From assembly GCA_035582835.1 (NCBI GenBank), contig JAYKAV010003044.1:2329900-2393899 (forward strand): a stretch of DNA of 64,000 nt, written 5' to 3'. The DNA comes from Phoebastria nigripes. Its lineage: Eukaryota; Chordata; Aves; Procellariiformes; Diomedeidae. The notes under the pieces were generated by a model that was not told the DNA's origin, ran no database searches, and was given only the letters and a program-made list of their open reading frames with translations. This document shows, piece after piece, positions 1-13,225 of this stretch. A program made the position numbers and the translations under genes. Every line of letters begins with the position of its first letter. The stretch's first letter is position 1.

Positions 1-341
1 TATATAAAATCCTTCTTAACTAAAAACCCCAAGAATTTAAGATTGCAGATATAAAGGAAAAATAGTATCGTTTGAAGTATTTTAAAGTGGCTGAAGGTAT
101 TTATGCTTTCAGTGTCCAAAAGACACTTCATTATTTCACAAGGCTTTTTCTTACTGCTCGTTGAAGAAATAACTCAGAACTCAAACACATTTTTCTATGC
201 AAGGGTCATGGCTTTCCTATAAAGATCCTAATTTTGCAATCCGAGATCAGAATTTTATGATTTTATGTGAAATTTATCAGCCATACTTGAAAATAACATA
301 GCAAAGTACATGAAGTGTTACTCAAGAAATCCTCACTAAAT

Positions 342-551
342 TCAGTTATTGGATGCTACTCCAGAAGCGAAGATGTCCTTATTATGAGGATCTCTGTGCA
401 CTTCAGTGATCACAATCTGTTTTATGTCCTTCTCAGCGTCTCCTGCTGACATGTATGCATTTTGCAAGGCCATCGCAAACACAGGATAAAATGATGCTGT
501 ATTTGTTGCTCTAATTTGAAAGAACATGTTATGAAAAGGGATGGAAGACAA
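342..551 (-). other. Unidentified protein-like open frame
   Basis: On the minus strand an open frame preceded by a possible acceptor (TTCTTTCAAATTAG) reads RATNTASFYPVFAMALQNAY and continues to EVHRDPHNKDIFASGVASNN and a stop. Its composition is more protein-like than most chance frames here. I do not recognise the family, and it is not part of PKC zeta. It could be a retropseudogene or transposon fragment in the intron, or chance. Confidence 0.2.
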
Positions 552-641
552 TTGGTGGTGGATCCATACTTCTGAGGGTGATTAAAATTTTTGTTTAGGA
601 AAGAAAAAAAGTTCAAATCTTCCCTTCTCTAACTTGGTCTT

Positions 642-881
642 CTATGCAATTTTAAACTTTACACCCTTCCATGATGTGTAGTTGGCTCCTCTGTTTACAA
701 AACCACAGTGGTTACATGCACCACAACACCAAGCTTGCATTGCATTGTTAATAAAAGTCCAAAAGGCTTCTTTTGATGACTGCATCATATATTCTCCCAA
801 AATAAAAATTGCTTTAATTAAAAGATTTACTACAATGAAAACTGAATTTAATGTTCTATTAACATGAATTAAGATCTGCAT
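642..881 (-). other. Unidentified cysteine-containing open frame
   Basis: A minus-strand frame about 90 bp upstream, in transcription order, of the one at 342-551. It contains SSKEAFWTFINNAMQAWCCG, then ACNHCGFVNRGANYTSWKGV, and stops soon after. The CC-x2-C-x2-C spacing is noticeable, but it matches neither the PKC C1 domain nor any zinc motif I can name. It may belong to the same decayed element as its neighbour. Confidence 0.2.
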
Positions 882-2440
882 TAAAATGTTTTTTAATCAA
901 GCTGAAAGAGTACTGAACCAGTACTTATTTAAATTATTTAATACTTTAATTTACCTTAGTACTGAAGTAGATCAAAATGAAGTTCTGAATATTTAAGCAA
1001 TCTGTAGCAAAATAACTTTAGCAGGAGAGGAAGCATTTCTTTAGCATTAAACTCCATTTATGCAACAGAGACCCACGAGCAATATTCTACTTACCTGAAC
1101 TAATAAACTGGCACCTTTATTTAGGTATATTTTTATCCACACATTGCTCATTTTTCACGTTTACAAATTTTACAGCTTCAGCTAAACCTCTATAATTTGT
1201 ATCTAGCAAGCACTTAATGCAACAAAGCCCAGATTACTGAGGCAGAACACATTCGTCTTTTCTAGTCTACATCTGCATCCACTTTGCAGGCCACTTTTTT
1301 TTTTTTAAACTTCTATATCTTAGTACATACATGAAGCACTACTTTCTATTATAAATAAAAGCCTGGTAACAGAAAGCCTCTGTCTTCTATACAATCTGGA
1401 ATTACTGAAGGTGGCAAACAAAGAAGTGAGGAGAAACCCAATTAAGTTCCCTGCAGGAATTTGGTTCTACTTTATGTTATCGGTAGCCTGCATGATTTAA
1501 GACTTGCTGGGGAATCTTAATCTAGACTTGACACCACACGTTTTCTAGAAAAAGTTAATCCTTTGAGTACACGTGATTCATATCTATTGGTAGGTGAAAG
1601 GAGTGAGAAATCTAGTTCTTTTTGTGACTGAGGTAGACAGCAATCAGAAGGAACTGAATCCAGTTTGCTGAAGTGTGACCAGTTAAAACTTGGTCAGATC
1701 AAATTTTCACCTAGTCTAATTTTTTTATCTTAAATGGCAAGTTATAACATGTCTATCGAAAAAGTCAGAGGAAAAACAAAAAAGCTAACTACTGACAAAT
1801 CCCCTAGTGTGGTGGTGCATTTCCCCCGCCTCTCCTGGGCCGCCCTATGATCTCAGGAGCTCCCGTTAAGCCTTGGCCTTTGTGTAATGAGTTTGGCGGT
1901 GAAGCATCCCTTGACCACACCAGTAACTCCTTCATGGCTAAGGTGGGGAACAGCACTGACCATACCATCCTGCTGCCTGGCCAACATGGGGAATGAGAGC
2001 AGGGATAATTCGTCATCCCCTGACATCCTTATCCGAGTCGTAGCTCGAGCGGAACGGTACCATTGTTACTGGAATCTTGAGAATTCTAGTAACTACCACC
2101 TTGGACTGTAGCCAGGATGGAAGTTTACGGATGACTAAAGCCAATCATCTTGCGAACCTATAAACAGCGGTCCTAAGTGAGATCCTTTGAGCTCTCCTGG
2201 ACTGCAGTGGGCTGCGACCAGTATCTCCCTCTGAGCAGGACACCACTCAGAGCTCGCGAACTCTCGAGTTTGTGATATTTGGAGGACCGTCGCTGACTGA
2301 CGATGGGACCTGGGCTGAAACACTCCTTGAGGCTCAACCCCTCGCCTGTTAAGAAATGCCAAGACATTTGACATGAGTATTTCACTGGACTTGAGGGGGA
2401 ATTTTTAATAGGTATACCTTTTGCACATTTTTGTATTTTT

Positions 2441-2468
2441 TATATATATATATATATGTATGTATGTA

Positions 2469-2500
<32 letters not shown>
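2441..2500 (+). repeat. TA/TG microsatellite
   Basis: A (TA)n run merges through TGTATGTATG into a (TG)n run of about 15 units. It lies in the middle of the LTR-like insertion. Confidence 0.95.
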
Positions 2501-2503
<3 letters not shown>

Positions 2504-2681
2504 TGATTTAGGTAACCGATAGTAAGTATAATTTGTAATTCAGTCACTGTTGTGATTGTAGTAAATTCTATTAACTCACTTTGTAAACTTTAAGTTAGTC
2601 AATGATTAAGTGCTGCTAAAATCTTGTGATCCATCTTAAAACTGTGAATGAACCTTAGACTGCTGCTAGACACATATAATC

Positions 2682-2957
2682 CCTTAGACACAAACCATTG
2701 ACCCAGTCTGGGACTAGGAGTAGATCCAGCTGCACCTAGGCTCCATCAGGAGTTTAGAAAGCAAGGGGGTCTACTCTGAATCTCGTGAACTCAATGAGAG
2801 AGTCTCCTTACCTTTTTGTATTAGACCTAAACCATTGTCCAAGTCTGAGACTAAGATTGGACCTAGCCGCACCTAAGCTCCCTCAGGAGTTTAGAAAGCA
2901 AGGGGGTCTTCTCTGAACCTCATGACTCAACGGGAAGGTCTCCCTTACCCTTTTTCA
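2682..2957 (+). repeat. Tandem duplication inside the LTR (two units of about 135 bp)
   Basis: Two adjacent copies, about 2,682-2,820 and 2,821-2,957, share the order of blocks: AAACCATTG, AGTCTG-GACTA, CACCTA-GCTCC, then CAGGAGTTTAGAAAGCAAGG, GGGTCT-CTCTGAA and a CTTACC-TTTTT end. They differ by scattered substitutions and small gaps, so the duplication is old or was already in the source element. Confidence 0.85.
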
Positions 2958-5310
2958 TCCTCGGTCTCTGTATAAATCATTCCAGCTCAATTCTAACTCG
3001 ATTTTCCTTTGTATGCTTCATTCATGTAGTAAGTGATAGAGTGAACCTCACCATCGAACTCTGTTAAGTTGCACTTTCATAAATTTCTATTAAAATCACT
3101 TTTTGCTAATACCTTTGACAGTGATTCTTTAAGAGGCCTCTAAACCACTCACTCGTGACACCTAGAAAACATTTTAGAAGACTTCGTTTTAAGAGCCCCA
3201 CTTCTTGTCCTGTAGGAAACGGTTAACTGATTTCACTTAATCCATGCCGTACAAGATTTTAAAATTAATTTTATCATATTTCATCAGTTATCTTTTTCTA
3301 AGTTGAAGTTCTAGTCTTGTTCTCCTTGCATTGAAATCTTTCCATAGATTTGGCTGTGGCCCGTCTTGTACACCTGATTTCCCCCTTATTTCATAGTTAC
3401 CTGTACAATTCTATTTGCATTTCGAACTGCTATTGAACATGAAGCTGATGATCACAGAACTACCAAAAGTTTTCAGAACCTGTGCTTAGAATGAAATTGA
3501 AATTAAAATTAGCTAAACCCCCCCCAACTTAAGCAATGCATTTACCATGGGCTGTTCATGCCTACTTCTCATGGAAAGCATGGAGTTCCTATTTTTCAGA
3601 TTGTTACCATTTGTATTAAATTGATGTTATTTCTTAAGGTTTTTTCCAGTGCATATCGAGTTACTTGATTTGCCCTCAAGTGATAGGCATCAACACCTAT
3701 TTGATTTCACCACTAAAAATGCAAAACTGTTCAAAAAACCCACCAGCTATTCAAAATAGATTTAACATTTATTTCAAATTCATACAGCTTTTATAAGGTG
3801 GCCTTCACGATGCCCTTGAAACCATTATTTGGTTCCTACAGTCTCAGTGTTAGGACACATTTTCTGAGTCAAGCTGTTTTCCTTCACAGCACAGTTCCAT
3901 TACTTCAGCTTACGATCCGCTCAAACAGTTCCATTTCCCTCCCCAATGTTTACATTATTCTAGTATTAGCAGAATGACAGAAACTCNGTTTAGCTATTAC
4001 TTCATAAAGATGCACTTTATCTTTCCTAAGAAATCAGACTCTTGAGCGTATTTCTCTGAATTCTTTCCAACTTAATCAGTCGTCTGCTAATATTATACCC
4101 AAAAAAGTATGCAATACCTCAGTATGACAGAGGACACTATTACCTTGCAGCAGGACTAACTCTCTAGATCTATCACTTTTCAGTCTGACAGTTTTGACAC
4201 ATCTGTACCTCACAGTACCTTATTCTGCTTCGTATTAGAAGGAAAGCAAGCTGAAATTAAGTGCACACAATGTCCATTCTTATTATGTCACAATTTGAGT
4301 TCTATGAATTGTGCTCAGTTTTTAATCATTCAATAAATAAAACTAATCTCTGAGAGATTCTCCCATTTGTACTTTTACTCCTTCTAAACTTCCTCATATA
4401 CTGTATGGATATAGCATTTACACATTTCACAATATAACATAAGAAGTAGAGTTTGCAGCAATATAAAGTATGACTAAACTTACCATTATTTAGTGACAGT
4501 AGCTAAATAAAAAAATCTGAATAGTTTCAGGAGTTACTCATCATACCTGTTATATTCTGGATTAAATGATTATGCACTAATTCTAATAGCACACCAAGTA
4601 ACTCTTCCAGCTTGGTTAATTCTTTCATGATGCAGAGAATTATTGTTTCCCAAGAAAGCAACCTTCCACCCTAGAGCTTCTCATCCTTATGGGGAAAAAA
4701 AACTGCATATGATACAGTCTTATGTACCTGCCCTTTCATCTGGTCTGTTAATGGAAAGCTATAGTGTTTAACATGTTAAAGAAGGCATGTTTAAATCTTT
4801 CAAATTAATGATGGTATGTGTCTTTCAGCTTTTGGAAGGGGGCTTTCAACTCACCCCACAGAGGAAAGGAAGATAATTAGGCCAGATCTGCAAAGTTTAC
4901 ATACTGCTTCCCACCTAAAACCCTTTTGATTTCTACTGTGCTCTCCATTATCTGTGTATAATATGAGATCTGCTCTGTAAAATCATTTTATGATAGCTAT
5001 TCCTTCTAACAAGTTTAAAGTAACATTGAGATAGCTTGTAGTGCTATTGTTAAAAACAATGATTGCACCTTGAAATTAATGGATCAGTTCCAATCCCAGA
5101 CCTATTGTTTCAGGCTCTACAATATCAATTTTATCACTGCCTGCCTGAAGTTTTCCTTTCTTTGCAATCCCTATGGGTAAGAATAGTTTTTATCAGAGCT
5201 GACAATCTAAAGAACAGGGAGTCCTGTGCCAGTCACAGGGCATCTGTACCTGCTTTACTGAAGAACGCAGAAGAGGATAACCTAAATTATTGGAAGAAGC
5301 ATATAATAGC

Positions 5311-5331
5311 ATTATTATTATTATTATTATT
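5311..5331 (+). repeat. (ATT)n microsatellite
   Basis: About seven ATT/TTA units in PRKCZ intron 4. Confidence 0.9.
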
Positions 5332-6363
5332 AGAATGAGCACGTTACTGTAAAAGTAAAGAGGACCATACTAAAATCTTGAAGTTTTGCCTTCAAACAGT
5401 TTCTGGTTTCCTTTTAAATATTTCCCCAGCTAATAATTCACGGACCAGCACTTACAGATGCAGAAGAATTAGTAATGGAACTTCAGAATTACAAATGAGG
5501 TGCTTTCTAGTCAATATTGAGAATCTCGGTTTTCCATTTTTCCACTACCCAAGTCACTACCTTCCCCCTGTGGTTTAAGGACAGAACTGCACAGTCTGTT
5601 CAACACAACTCTTGCACTGACAGTCATGATTAGGACTCTCACATGCCTCTTCTGAAAACCACCCTTTCAGCATGCCTGAAGTTAGCTGCTTTTTGCTTTT
5701 TTACTTCAGGAGATTTATTTACCATCCAGACAGCAAGCCTTCAGTGGCTAGCCAACTGCTATCACTACCTAGTCTTACAAGGCTTCACTTTTGAAGTACT
5801 CTCCATTTCAAATTAGCAGCACCTGAAATCTCTCACAAAATCTGGTTTCTCACACAGCAACTCAAAAATCCAAGAGATAAATGTTGAAGAGCCCATTTAT
5901 CCGCCTTGCAGGCCTCTGTTGCTATTTCTGTGCCTCAGTTAAACATTAAAAACCATAACTTGCATAGAGCACCTAATTTTAAAAAGTATTAGACAGAATC
6001 CCAAGTACAATAATATATAATTAACCTCGACCATATAATTTAAGAGGTTACACATTAAATAGCTCTTTCAAGCTACTGAAACAGACAGGCCTAACAAAGA
6101 TTTAACAGGCTCACAGATGTCCAACAAAACACAAAAAGCTTCATCACCTTCTTGCCAATTTAGTTACCCCAAATGCCTGTATATCAAAAGTGGATCTACC
6201 AACTTATGAGAAGTATATAGATTGGGAGTATGAAAGATAACACAGGGGGTTGGAGCTAGACATTACATTCAAGAGAAGTCTTCTAAAACCAGGTGACATC
6301 TTTCCTGCATGATTATACTACATTCTGAGCAATAGCTAAGGAGGGGGGTGGTGGAATAAATTT

Positions 6364-6420
6364 GAAAAAAAAAAAAAAAAAAACAAGAACAAAACAAAAA
6401 CCAAAACAAAACACCAAAAA
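6364..6420 (+). repeat. A-rich simple repeat
   Basis: An A run of about 19 is followed by AAAAC-type units (ACAAGAACAAAACAAAAACC). No element body was recognised upstream. Confidence 0.85.
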
Positions 6421-9400
6421 ACCCACAGGCTATTTGTTATGACACCTTAAAGACTAGCCCAAGCACTCCTTATTCCACTCTATTTTCAGTTTATAGTTTA
6501 CAAATTGGTATACAAACATCTGCTAAGACATCCAGTATCTTAAAGAAAGGGAAGATATCAAACCCCACAATCAGATGCATGCTTTATAATTTCACGCCTC
6601 AATTATCAAAAGGGAGGCCTAGCTCTTTATTCTTCATTGGATGTTTCACAGCTAAGAAAAATGTTGAAGTTATTTTAGAATTAAAACCATTAAATGATTA
6701 TAAGCAAAATTGACCTTTAACTACAATTCTGTTTTCAGTAACTTACCCTGTCTCATAATCTGTAAGTATATTTTTCAAATATGCCACATATTAAAGAAAT
6801 GTGGTACANAGTTAAGACATAAGAAAGGATTTCAGGTATTCTTGAGAAACTATGACACAGCTATTTTCAATTCCTAAGCAACAATATATCTTACATTAAA
6901 AACAGTACAATTGTCCCCTCTGTCAGTTCAATTACTAAAAACCAGGAGAGGGTTACTAGCAGTTTCAAAATTGCCTAATTATCCAGTGCAATCCAATCTA
7001 CGTCTTCAGAATAGTCTCTATGGCCGCAATAGTTCCTTTCTTCATTGGGGGATGAAATTGGTTCACGTGCTCTGAATAACCTAATCACTGCTGCCAATAC
7101 AGTAACAAATGAAGGGAAAAACCTGCCTTATGAGCTAGAAAAATATTTACAGGCCACACTACTGTAGCAAGAAGCCTTTTAGAGCTATTTTGTAGTATCA
7201 GGCAGAACATAAAGCAAAACCAAATATCTATATCTAAATAAAATAGCTCACAACAATAATTAGGTTAGTAAGATACCTCTACCCAGCCCTATGATGAAAT
7301 TTTCAAGAAAGATGGCTTGGGGAAAAATGAAGTCCAAACACCTAATGCTAAAATACTGAGCAGATAAACAAAGAGCATGAGACACATCCACAACACAGTG
7401 TAATCATTACCAAAAAAAGGCAGCAAAATCAGCCAGAAATATTAGATAATAAAAACAGTCTACTGTCATACTAATGCCATAAGTACTTATACATTAAAAC
7501 ATATTCATTCTCCTTTGTGAAATTATTTAAAGGTTTCCTAGTCTGCATTCTTCTATTTNATGAAGCCAACAGCAAAACAACCCTAAAATTTGTTAGCACT
7601 AGCTACCCAAATCCACGATGAATTTTAACATTAAATACACATATCTATTTGTTCAGACATAAAAATGCAGAAGGGTACTAGCACAGTTTATTCTGATGAT
7701 ATTAGAAACTAAGTAAACCTTCATTCAAAACAAGTATTTCACAATTAAAAAACATCCATCTAAGACAATCCACTAAACACAATTCAACAAAAAGGCCTTA
7801 GAAAATGATGCTTCTAAATTGTTAATCTTTACATCAGCAATCTTACAATAAACAGGCCCTGAACACATACCGTCAGGGTTTTTTGGATACATTTCTTTCA
7901 TTAATCTCCAATATTAGCAGCAGCATCACTCACTCTTCCGTTCTTTTCCTCCTAAAATACGTTCCCCAAGAGTCCTTTCAATGCAATTTTATCAGCATTT
8001 CTGAGAGGTCTCTCAGCCACATCCCTACGCACAAGAGGCAGCAGGAATCTCTGCATTTGTAACAATCTATGGCTGCAAAGGAGGGTGGTAGGCAAAGCAA
8101 CTGTATCATAACCAAAATGCTGAGTTCTATTATCTACTGCACCACACGTACACACATACTGCATCAATGGCCTCAATTCATAACAGCAATCACAATGATG
8201 ATATATAAAATCTATAGAAAAAGCATGCATTACTCACTAGGTTTTATTCTTTAGCTTCTTCAGCATGTAATTCTTTACGCTTTACAATGTAGTAGGTATG
8301 AAACGAAACATTTTCCCTTTATTCCACTGATGCCGCTGTTTGAATACCATTAGATACCAAGGACAATAGGCAGGATCAGCTTGAACATTAAGAGCAAATA
8401 TTTAATGGAAGACTGGTTACCCCCGTCTCTCCCTTTCACATCTCTGCCTCATGTATCCAGGCACGGGTGGTACTGGCTCCCTTGAGAGGCTGTAGCTAGC
8501 AGCTGAGGCACAAACTAAAACATGGCATGGATGTCAAGGAGCTGATGTCACAAAAACAAGTATTTCTCTGATAAAACCGGCAATTCCATTAGGGAAGTCC
8601 TACAAATCGATAGAAATTGTTCGGCTGAATGTGCTTTGTTACACAATGCACTGCAGCACCAAGAGTGATAAATCAGATCAAGATCTGTCAGTGTAAATAA
8701 GCTGAGACTACAAAAACTAAGTTATAAAACTGCCAATCAAATACCATGCTTTGTATCAGGAAGGCTATCACTTATGAGCACAGAAGAGAAACACACACCT
8801 AAACATTTCAGAAACAACCTTGTTTAGTATGAATTCTAAAAGAATAGCTAATCTACTAAAAAAGTAAAAATATTTTTAAATACAGAAGACTGGCCTAAAA
8901 GTCTGCCATCTTTATCAGGAAACACTGTGATAAAGTATCCAAGGCTCCAGTCCAGCAGATGCTAGAAACACCCATGAGAGGTCACATTCAGTATCTGGGA
9001 AGAGATGCAAGATGTTTTAGAAATCCTGCCACCTCACCCACATAGCAGCGCTGCCATTCCAGTCTGTGGGGACAGGTTAACTGTCTTGCTGAAGGTAAAA
9101 GGTCCTGTTTCTACAACAGCAGCTGTACATTTATAGCGGGAGCTGGGTCTAGTGCCAAAAAAAAAAAAAAGAAAAAAAAGTGCAAAAATTCAGGAGCAAA
9201 AGGAATACAGAGACAATACAAGTTCAGACGCTGGAGACCGTGCAAATTCTATCTTGCAGACAGCATCGCATCAACATAAGAAGGTAGGTTCTTCAAGCAC
9301 AAAAAGAACTTTTCTTAAGGAATGCAAATAGAATTGAAGTATTAGTCACATGGTTTATTCCATTAATGGATTACATGCATTTATTTCAAGCTTTNCTGGC

Positions 9401-12400
9401 TGGTACAATCTCAAAACCATATCAATTTCACAAAGGTCCAGGACAGCTAGCTATTATATTATTAGATTTCAACCTAAACGCAAAACATTCAGTATACATT
9501 TCTGCACTCTTCTTCCAAAGCATTATTGTTTTGAAGGAATTGGAAAGAAAAACCTAGAATTCTACAGAAATTCACTGCAAAATATTTGCAATTCAGAAGA
9601 TCACATACTATTAGAAATAGTCACTCCATGACCTAATATGAACAAGTCTGAGCAATATATTTCAAATGAAATTATTTAGCAATTCAATAGTTTTGTTTAA
9701 AAATTCCATTTCAAACTGTCTGCAGTTCTGTAACAAACTAGAAGTCCACACTTAGAGCCTGCTAACTTAAGTAGAGGCCCATTTTGGATAGAGCAACTAG
9801 TTCAACTATTTATTTGTCTCTGGAAATAACTTGAGGNAAACTCATAAGCTCCTTTATAGTCTAAGCACAATGCTCCAGAAAAGTGCATATGTAATATTCT
9901 CATTTTTTAAAAGGATCTCCTATGAATGTAACTACAGTGATAAAGCCACATAAAATAAAACAAGAATTTCAATCATACTGAGTATTTTCTGAACAAAGGA
10001 CAATATTTTAGTCCTGTCAAAATAAACAGTACTTTAAATAAACTATATCACCACTATCAATAACATTTCCATACAGTCTAAGTGCAATGCAGATGTTTGT
10101 TGTATGCCTTTAGCTAACAAGCAATAACGCTGAATGCATTAGTTTATGCTAAATTAGCACCAATACAATTTAATAGGTCTATTGTAAAACAATTTGAAAA
10201 TAGTTACAACTAGGCCACAATACCAGATTTCCATGCAGGCCCCATAGATGCAAAAAGGCAATACATACTGAATTAATTCATTAAGTTATAAGAAACCTGA
10301 CCACAAATGACTTATCAAGCACATCCTACTAAACAGGCTTTTTAAACAATCAAAGTACAATTCAACATGACCTGTAAAACCACGTAGGGAGAAATACCCT
10401 ACAGACAGAATAACCAGGTCATCTGAGCCACACTAATCTATGCACTTCTGTAGGTCATCTCATGGCTTGAGATAACTAAAACATCTAACAAATTAACACA
10501 AAAAAACTTTTGTACTAAAATATCTACACTTTTAATGAGATCATTAAATTATAGTGAACTTTATTATGCCACATTATTTGCACAGACACCCCTTTAAGCA
10601 ACAGCCTTTTCTCTCCTCCAGTTAGCTTATTTTTCTTGACAGTATTTCGTATTAGTTTGCTTTGTGTTTTCACTAATAAGGGCAAATAATTCTATNTGGG
10701 ACTAGCACCAGTGTAGATTGGTACAACACGAGTATTTCCTCCTTCCCTCTTTAAAGAGCTACAGGAATGGAAGCAGAGCTAGAGTCAGCTGGTTCTTTCA
10801 GTTCTTATATTGGGAAAGCAGAGTTGCACGGATGCCCGTATGAGTTCATTCCCTACAATTTTCATCCAACGAGTTAGAAGCAAGATAAAAAGAGAAAACA
10901 AAACAGATTTCAGCATGTTGTGAAATAGCCCTGAATACTGTAGTAATGCCAGACTTGGTTGTTCCATTCTTAGTTGCAGAATTAAGGGGGGGAAGGCACT
11001 CCACAGTTAGAAATTTAAATAAAATCAACCATTCTGTCTTCATTGAAACACAGCTGTTTCACAGAACACAGTCTGAAGACTTATGATGGAGTACGAACAC
11101 TTACATTTACCTTTGGCAAAATCTGCCCTGGTAGATTCTAAGATTACAAGCATTCTAAGGCTAGCTAATCCCCAGATCCATCGCTTTCTCTTTTACTGTA
11201 ATTCTCACAAAAGTCAAAGGCACACAAGACATTGAACGACCCAAACATCCTAAAGCATCATTACCAAAATAACATTTGGGAAAAGTAACAAGATACGGGG
11301 AAAACCAAAACTCTTACTGTTGCTAACAATATTTTCTGTAGATACAGAGGTTCAATTTTTGCCTGCCGATGCAAACCTGATACCTTTTCCAGGGAAGAGA
11401 TTCAGTTTAGGACATAACACCTTCTATAACTCACGTCCCAGAATAAAGCAGTGTTCCTTTTATACAATTCACATCAAGAACATATTTAAACCTACAGAAC
11501 TAAGACCACTCTTTCCAGAATGATCATGAAAATTGAGCCTGAAAATATTTTCCCATAGATATTTTCAACCTATTAAGCTAAACTGGAAAGTGGCAGCATA
11601 GTAAAACCTATACATTGTCAACATACGGTAAAATATAACTACAGAGTCCACTTGAATTTTAACTCATGGACAAACAAGTATTGAAATTCAGTCTTATTTG
11701 CTTGCACATTCAGTAGAAGTACTGTACATGATGTGATATAGCAAGAGGGACTGGTTGCCCATTTCCTTGTTGAAACTTCAGCAAAATTAATAAGAAACCC
11801 ACTGAGCTACTATTTTGATAGATACAAGAAAGTACACAGACAAGAACATTAAACAAGGCATGAAAAAACTCAGATGTATGGAAAATAGTATATTGGAAAC
11901 AGCTATACAAATGCATGCTTGGCTCATTCCAAAAATAAACTGGATAGACCACGCAGATCATTATTTTCAGAAGGAAAAAGAAGGTAAGTGTCTCAAGGAA
12001 AATGATTTCTTTAACACTTCTAATCAGCGTAGAAAACAGTCTTTATTTTCTCTAATTGGCTGAACAAGGACAGCAGATAGTGTTGCACATTTACTCTTTT
12101 TTCTTTCTATAAGGCAACTTTAATAACCTAGTCACAATATGAAAACTTGTCTGCTTTTTACATTTAACCTTTCATCTACTATAGTTTAAATGTAAAAAAA
12201 ATCATATTTAAAGCGTAATATTTTGGGATTTATTTGATCTCACTCCATCTTCCAAATTTCAGTAAAAGTTCTCAATAGAGTACTTATTAGTATATTAGTA
12301 TTATTTCTCCAATTAAAAATATTATTCACAACTACTGACTACTGCACTACATGTTTTTAGCCAGTCTGTCAGTGTAGATCCTGATCAACTAAGTAGTCTT

Positions 12401-12765
12401 CTCCTAGTATGCATTATTTGCTTTTATCAGCAATTAATTTTATCTGCTCTTGTATCTTCCAAAGAGAAGAGCAAAGGTCCTTCAATTCTTCAGTTAGCTT
12501 TTACTCATACTACTGTGACTAGCCAAGCATCATCTGGTAACTCTGTCACCCAATTATTCACATTCCTTTCCTTAACATTTACAAAGATACAAACTAAAGT
12601 ACTGATGACATCCCTCCATAATGAAAAGTGACTATACAGCTATTTAATCCTTTTATCTCTGTGCAGTTTAAGTTATTGAAATATAGGTAAACCATACCAA
12701 TCATGCATGCTTCCTCTGGAGGTTTATCTACCTTTCACAGGATTTTTTTAGAGATTAATAACCTT

Positions 12766-12775
<10 letters not shown>

Positions 12776-12816
<41 letters not shown>
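12776..12816 (+). repeat. Poly-A run of about 41
   Basis: An uninterrupted A homopolymer in PRKCZ intron 4, 359 bp downstream of exon 4 in the direction of transcription. No retroposed gene body was recognised next to it and no target duplication was seen, so it is treated as a simple repeat. Confidence 0.95.
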
Positions 12817-12819
<3 letters not shown>

Positions 12820-13174
12820 TGTATCTCCCTCTTCTTCAGTACATCACTTCTTTTGGTTTCTTAACTTGCAGGGAAAAGAACCACAAAAGCAAAGGACCAC
12901 ATTCAAATATGTATCTAAAATCCTGACCTCTTTTCCTCCCAATATATCAGCTACTGGAAACCAGTATTAATCCTCAGAAACATAAAAACAGTACTACAAT
13001 GTTGATTTATATAATTTCTCTGTTGATAAAATATCAAATATTTTACATTCTATTAAGAAACCACAAAACAGATATACATGTACGTAACACTAGCTTATGA
13101 AAATCTTCCAATATATTTCTTTTCCACGTGATGGAAAAAATTAAGCTAAAATTTGATAACATTTTAGTACTCAC

Positions 13175-13225
13175 TATCTTCTCCTGGACAAGGCATGCCG
13201 GGTTTCTCTGGAATACTTGGGAAAA
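13175..13225 (-). CDS. PRKCZ: PRKCZ coding exon 4 (linker)
   Basis: The small 51-nt exon lies between acceptor gttttag and donor GATA|GTGAGT. It reads [17 protein letters not shown], matching zeta VFPSTPEQPGLPCPGED. It leaves one base that would start the Lys or Ser codon before the pseudosubstrate in exon 5, which lies outside the window. The intron to exon 3 is only 412 bp. Confidence 0.94.

Larger units (their letters stand above)
1808..3160 (+). mobile_element. LTR-type insertion, probably a solo endogenous retroviral LTR
   Basis: The block begins TGTGGTGG and ends GTGACA (TG...CA ends). It is flanked by a perfect 5-bp duplication CCTAG (1,803-1,807 and 3,161-3,165), typical of ERVL-like or related elements. 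It holds promoter-like motifs (CCAAT at about 2,140, TATAAA at about 2,162, TATAAAT at 2,971) and an ATTAAA signal at 3,089, so the plus strand is probably sense. No gag, pol or env remains were seen, hence a solo LTR. Its 1.35-kb length is long, partly through a tandem duplication and a TA/TG microsatellite. It lies in PRKCZ intron 4. Confidence 0.65.
1..13174 (-). other. PRKCZ intron 4 (part), mostly featureless
   Basis: AT-rich intronic DNA on the PRKCZ strand. Apart from the LTR-like insertion, simple repeats and the open frames at 342-881, I see no exon. PRKCZ exon 5 (pseudosubstrate and start of the C1 domain) was looked for by its expected residues and not found. Confidence 0.7.

Noticed and set aside
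7952..8230. Cys/His-containing minus-strand frame considered as PRKCZ C1-domain exon
   Set aside because: The Cys/His spacing does not follow the C1 pattern, and the residues expected for zeta (YRRGARRWRKLY) are absent.
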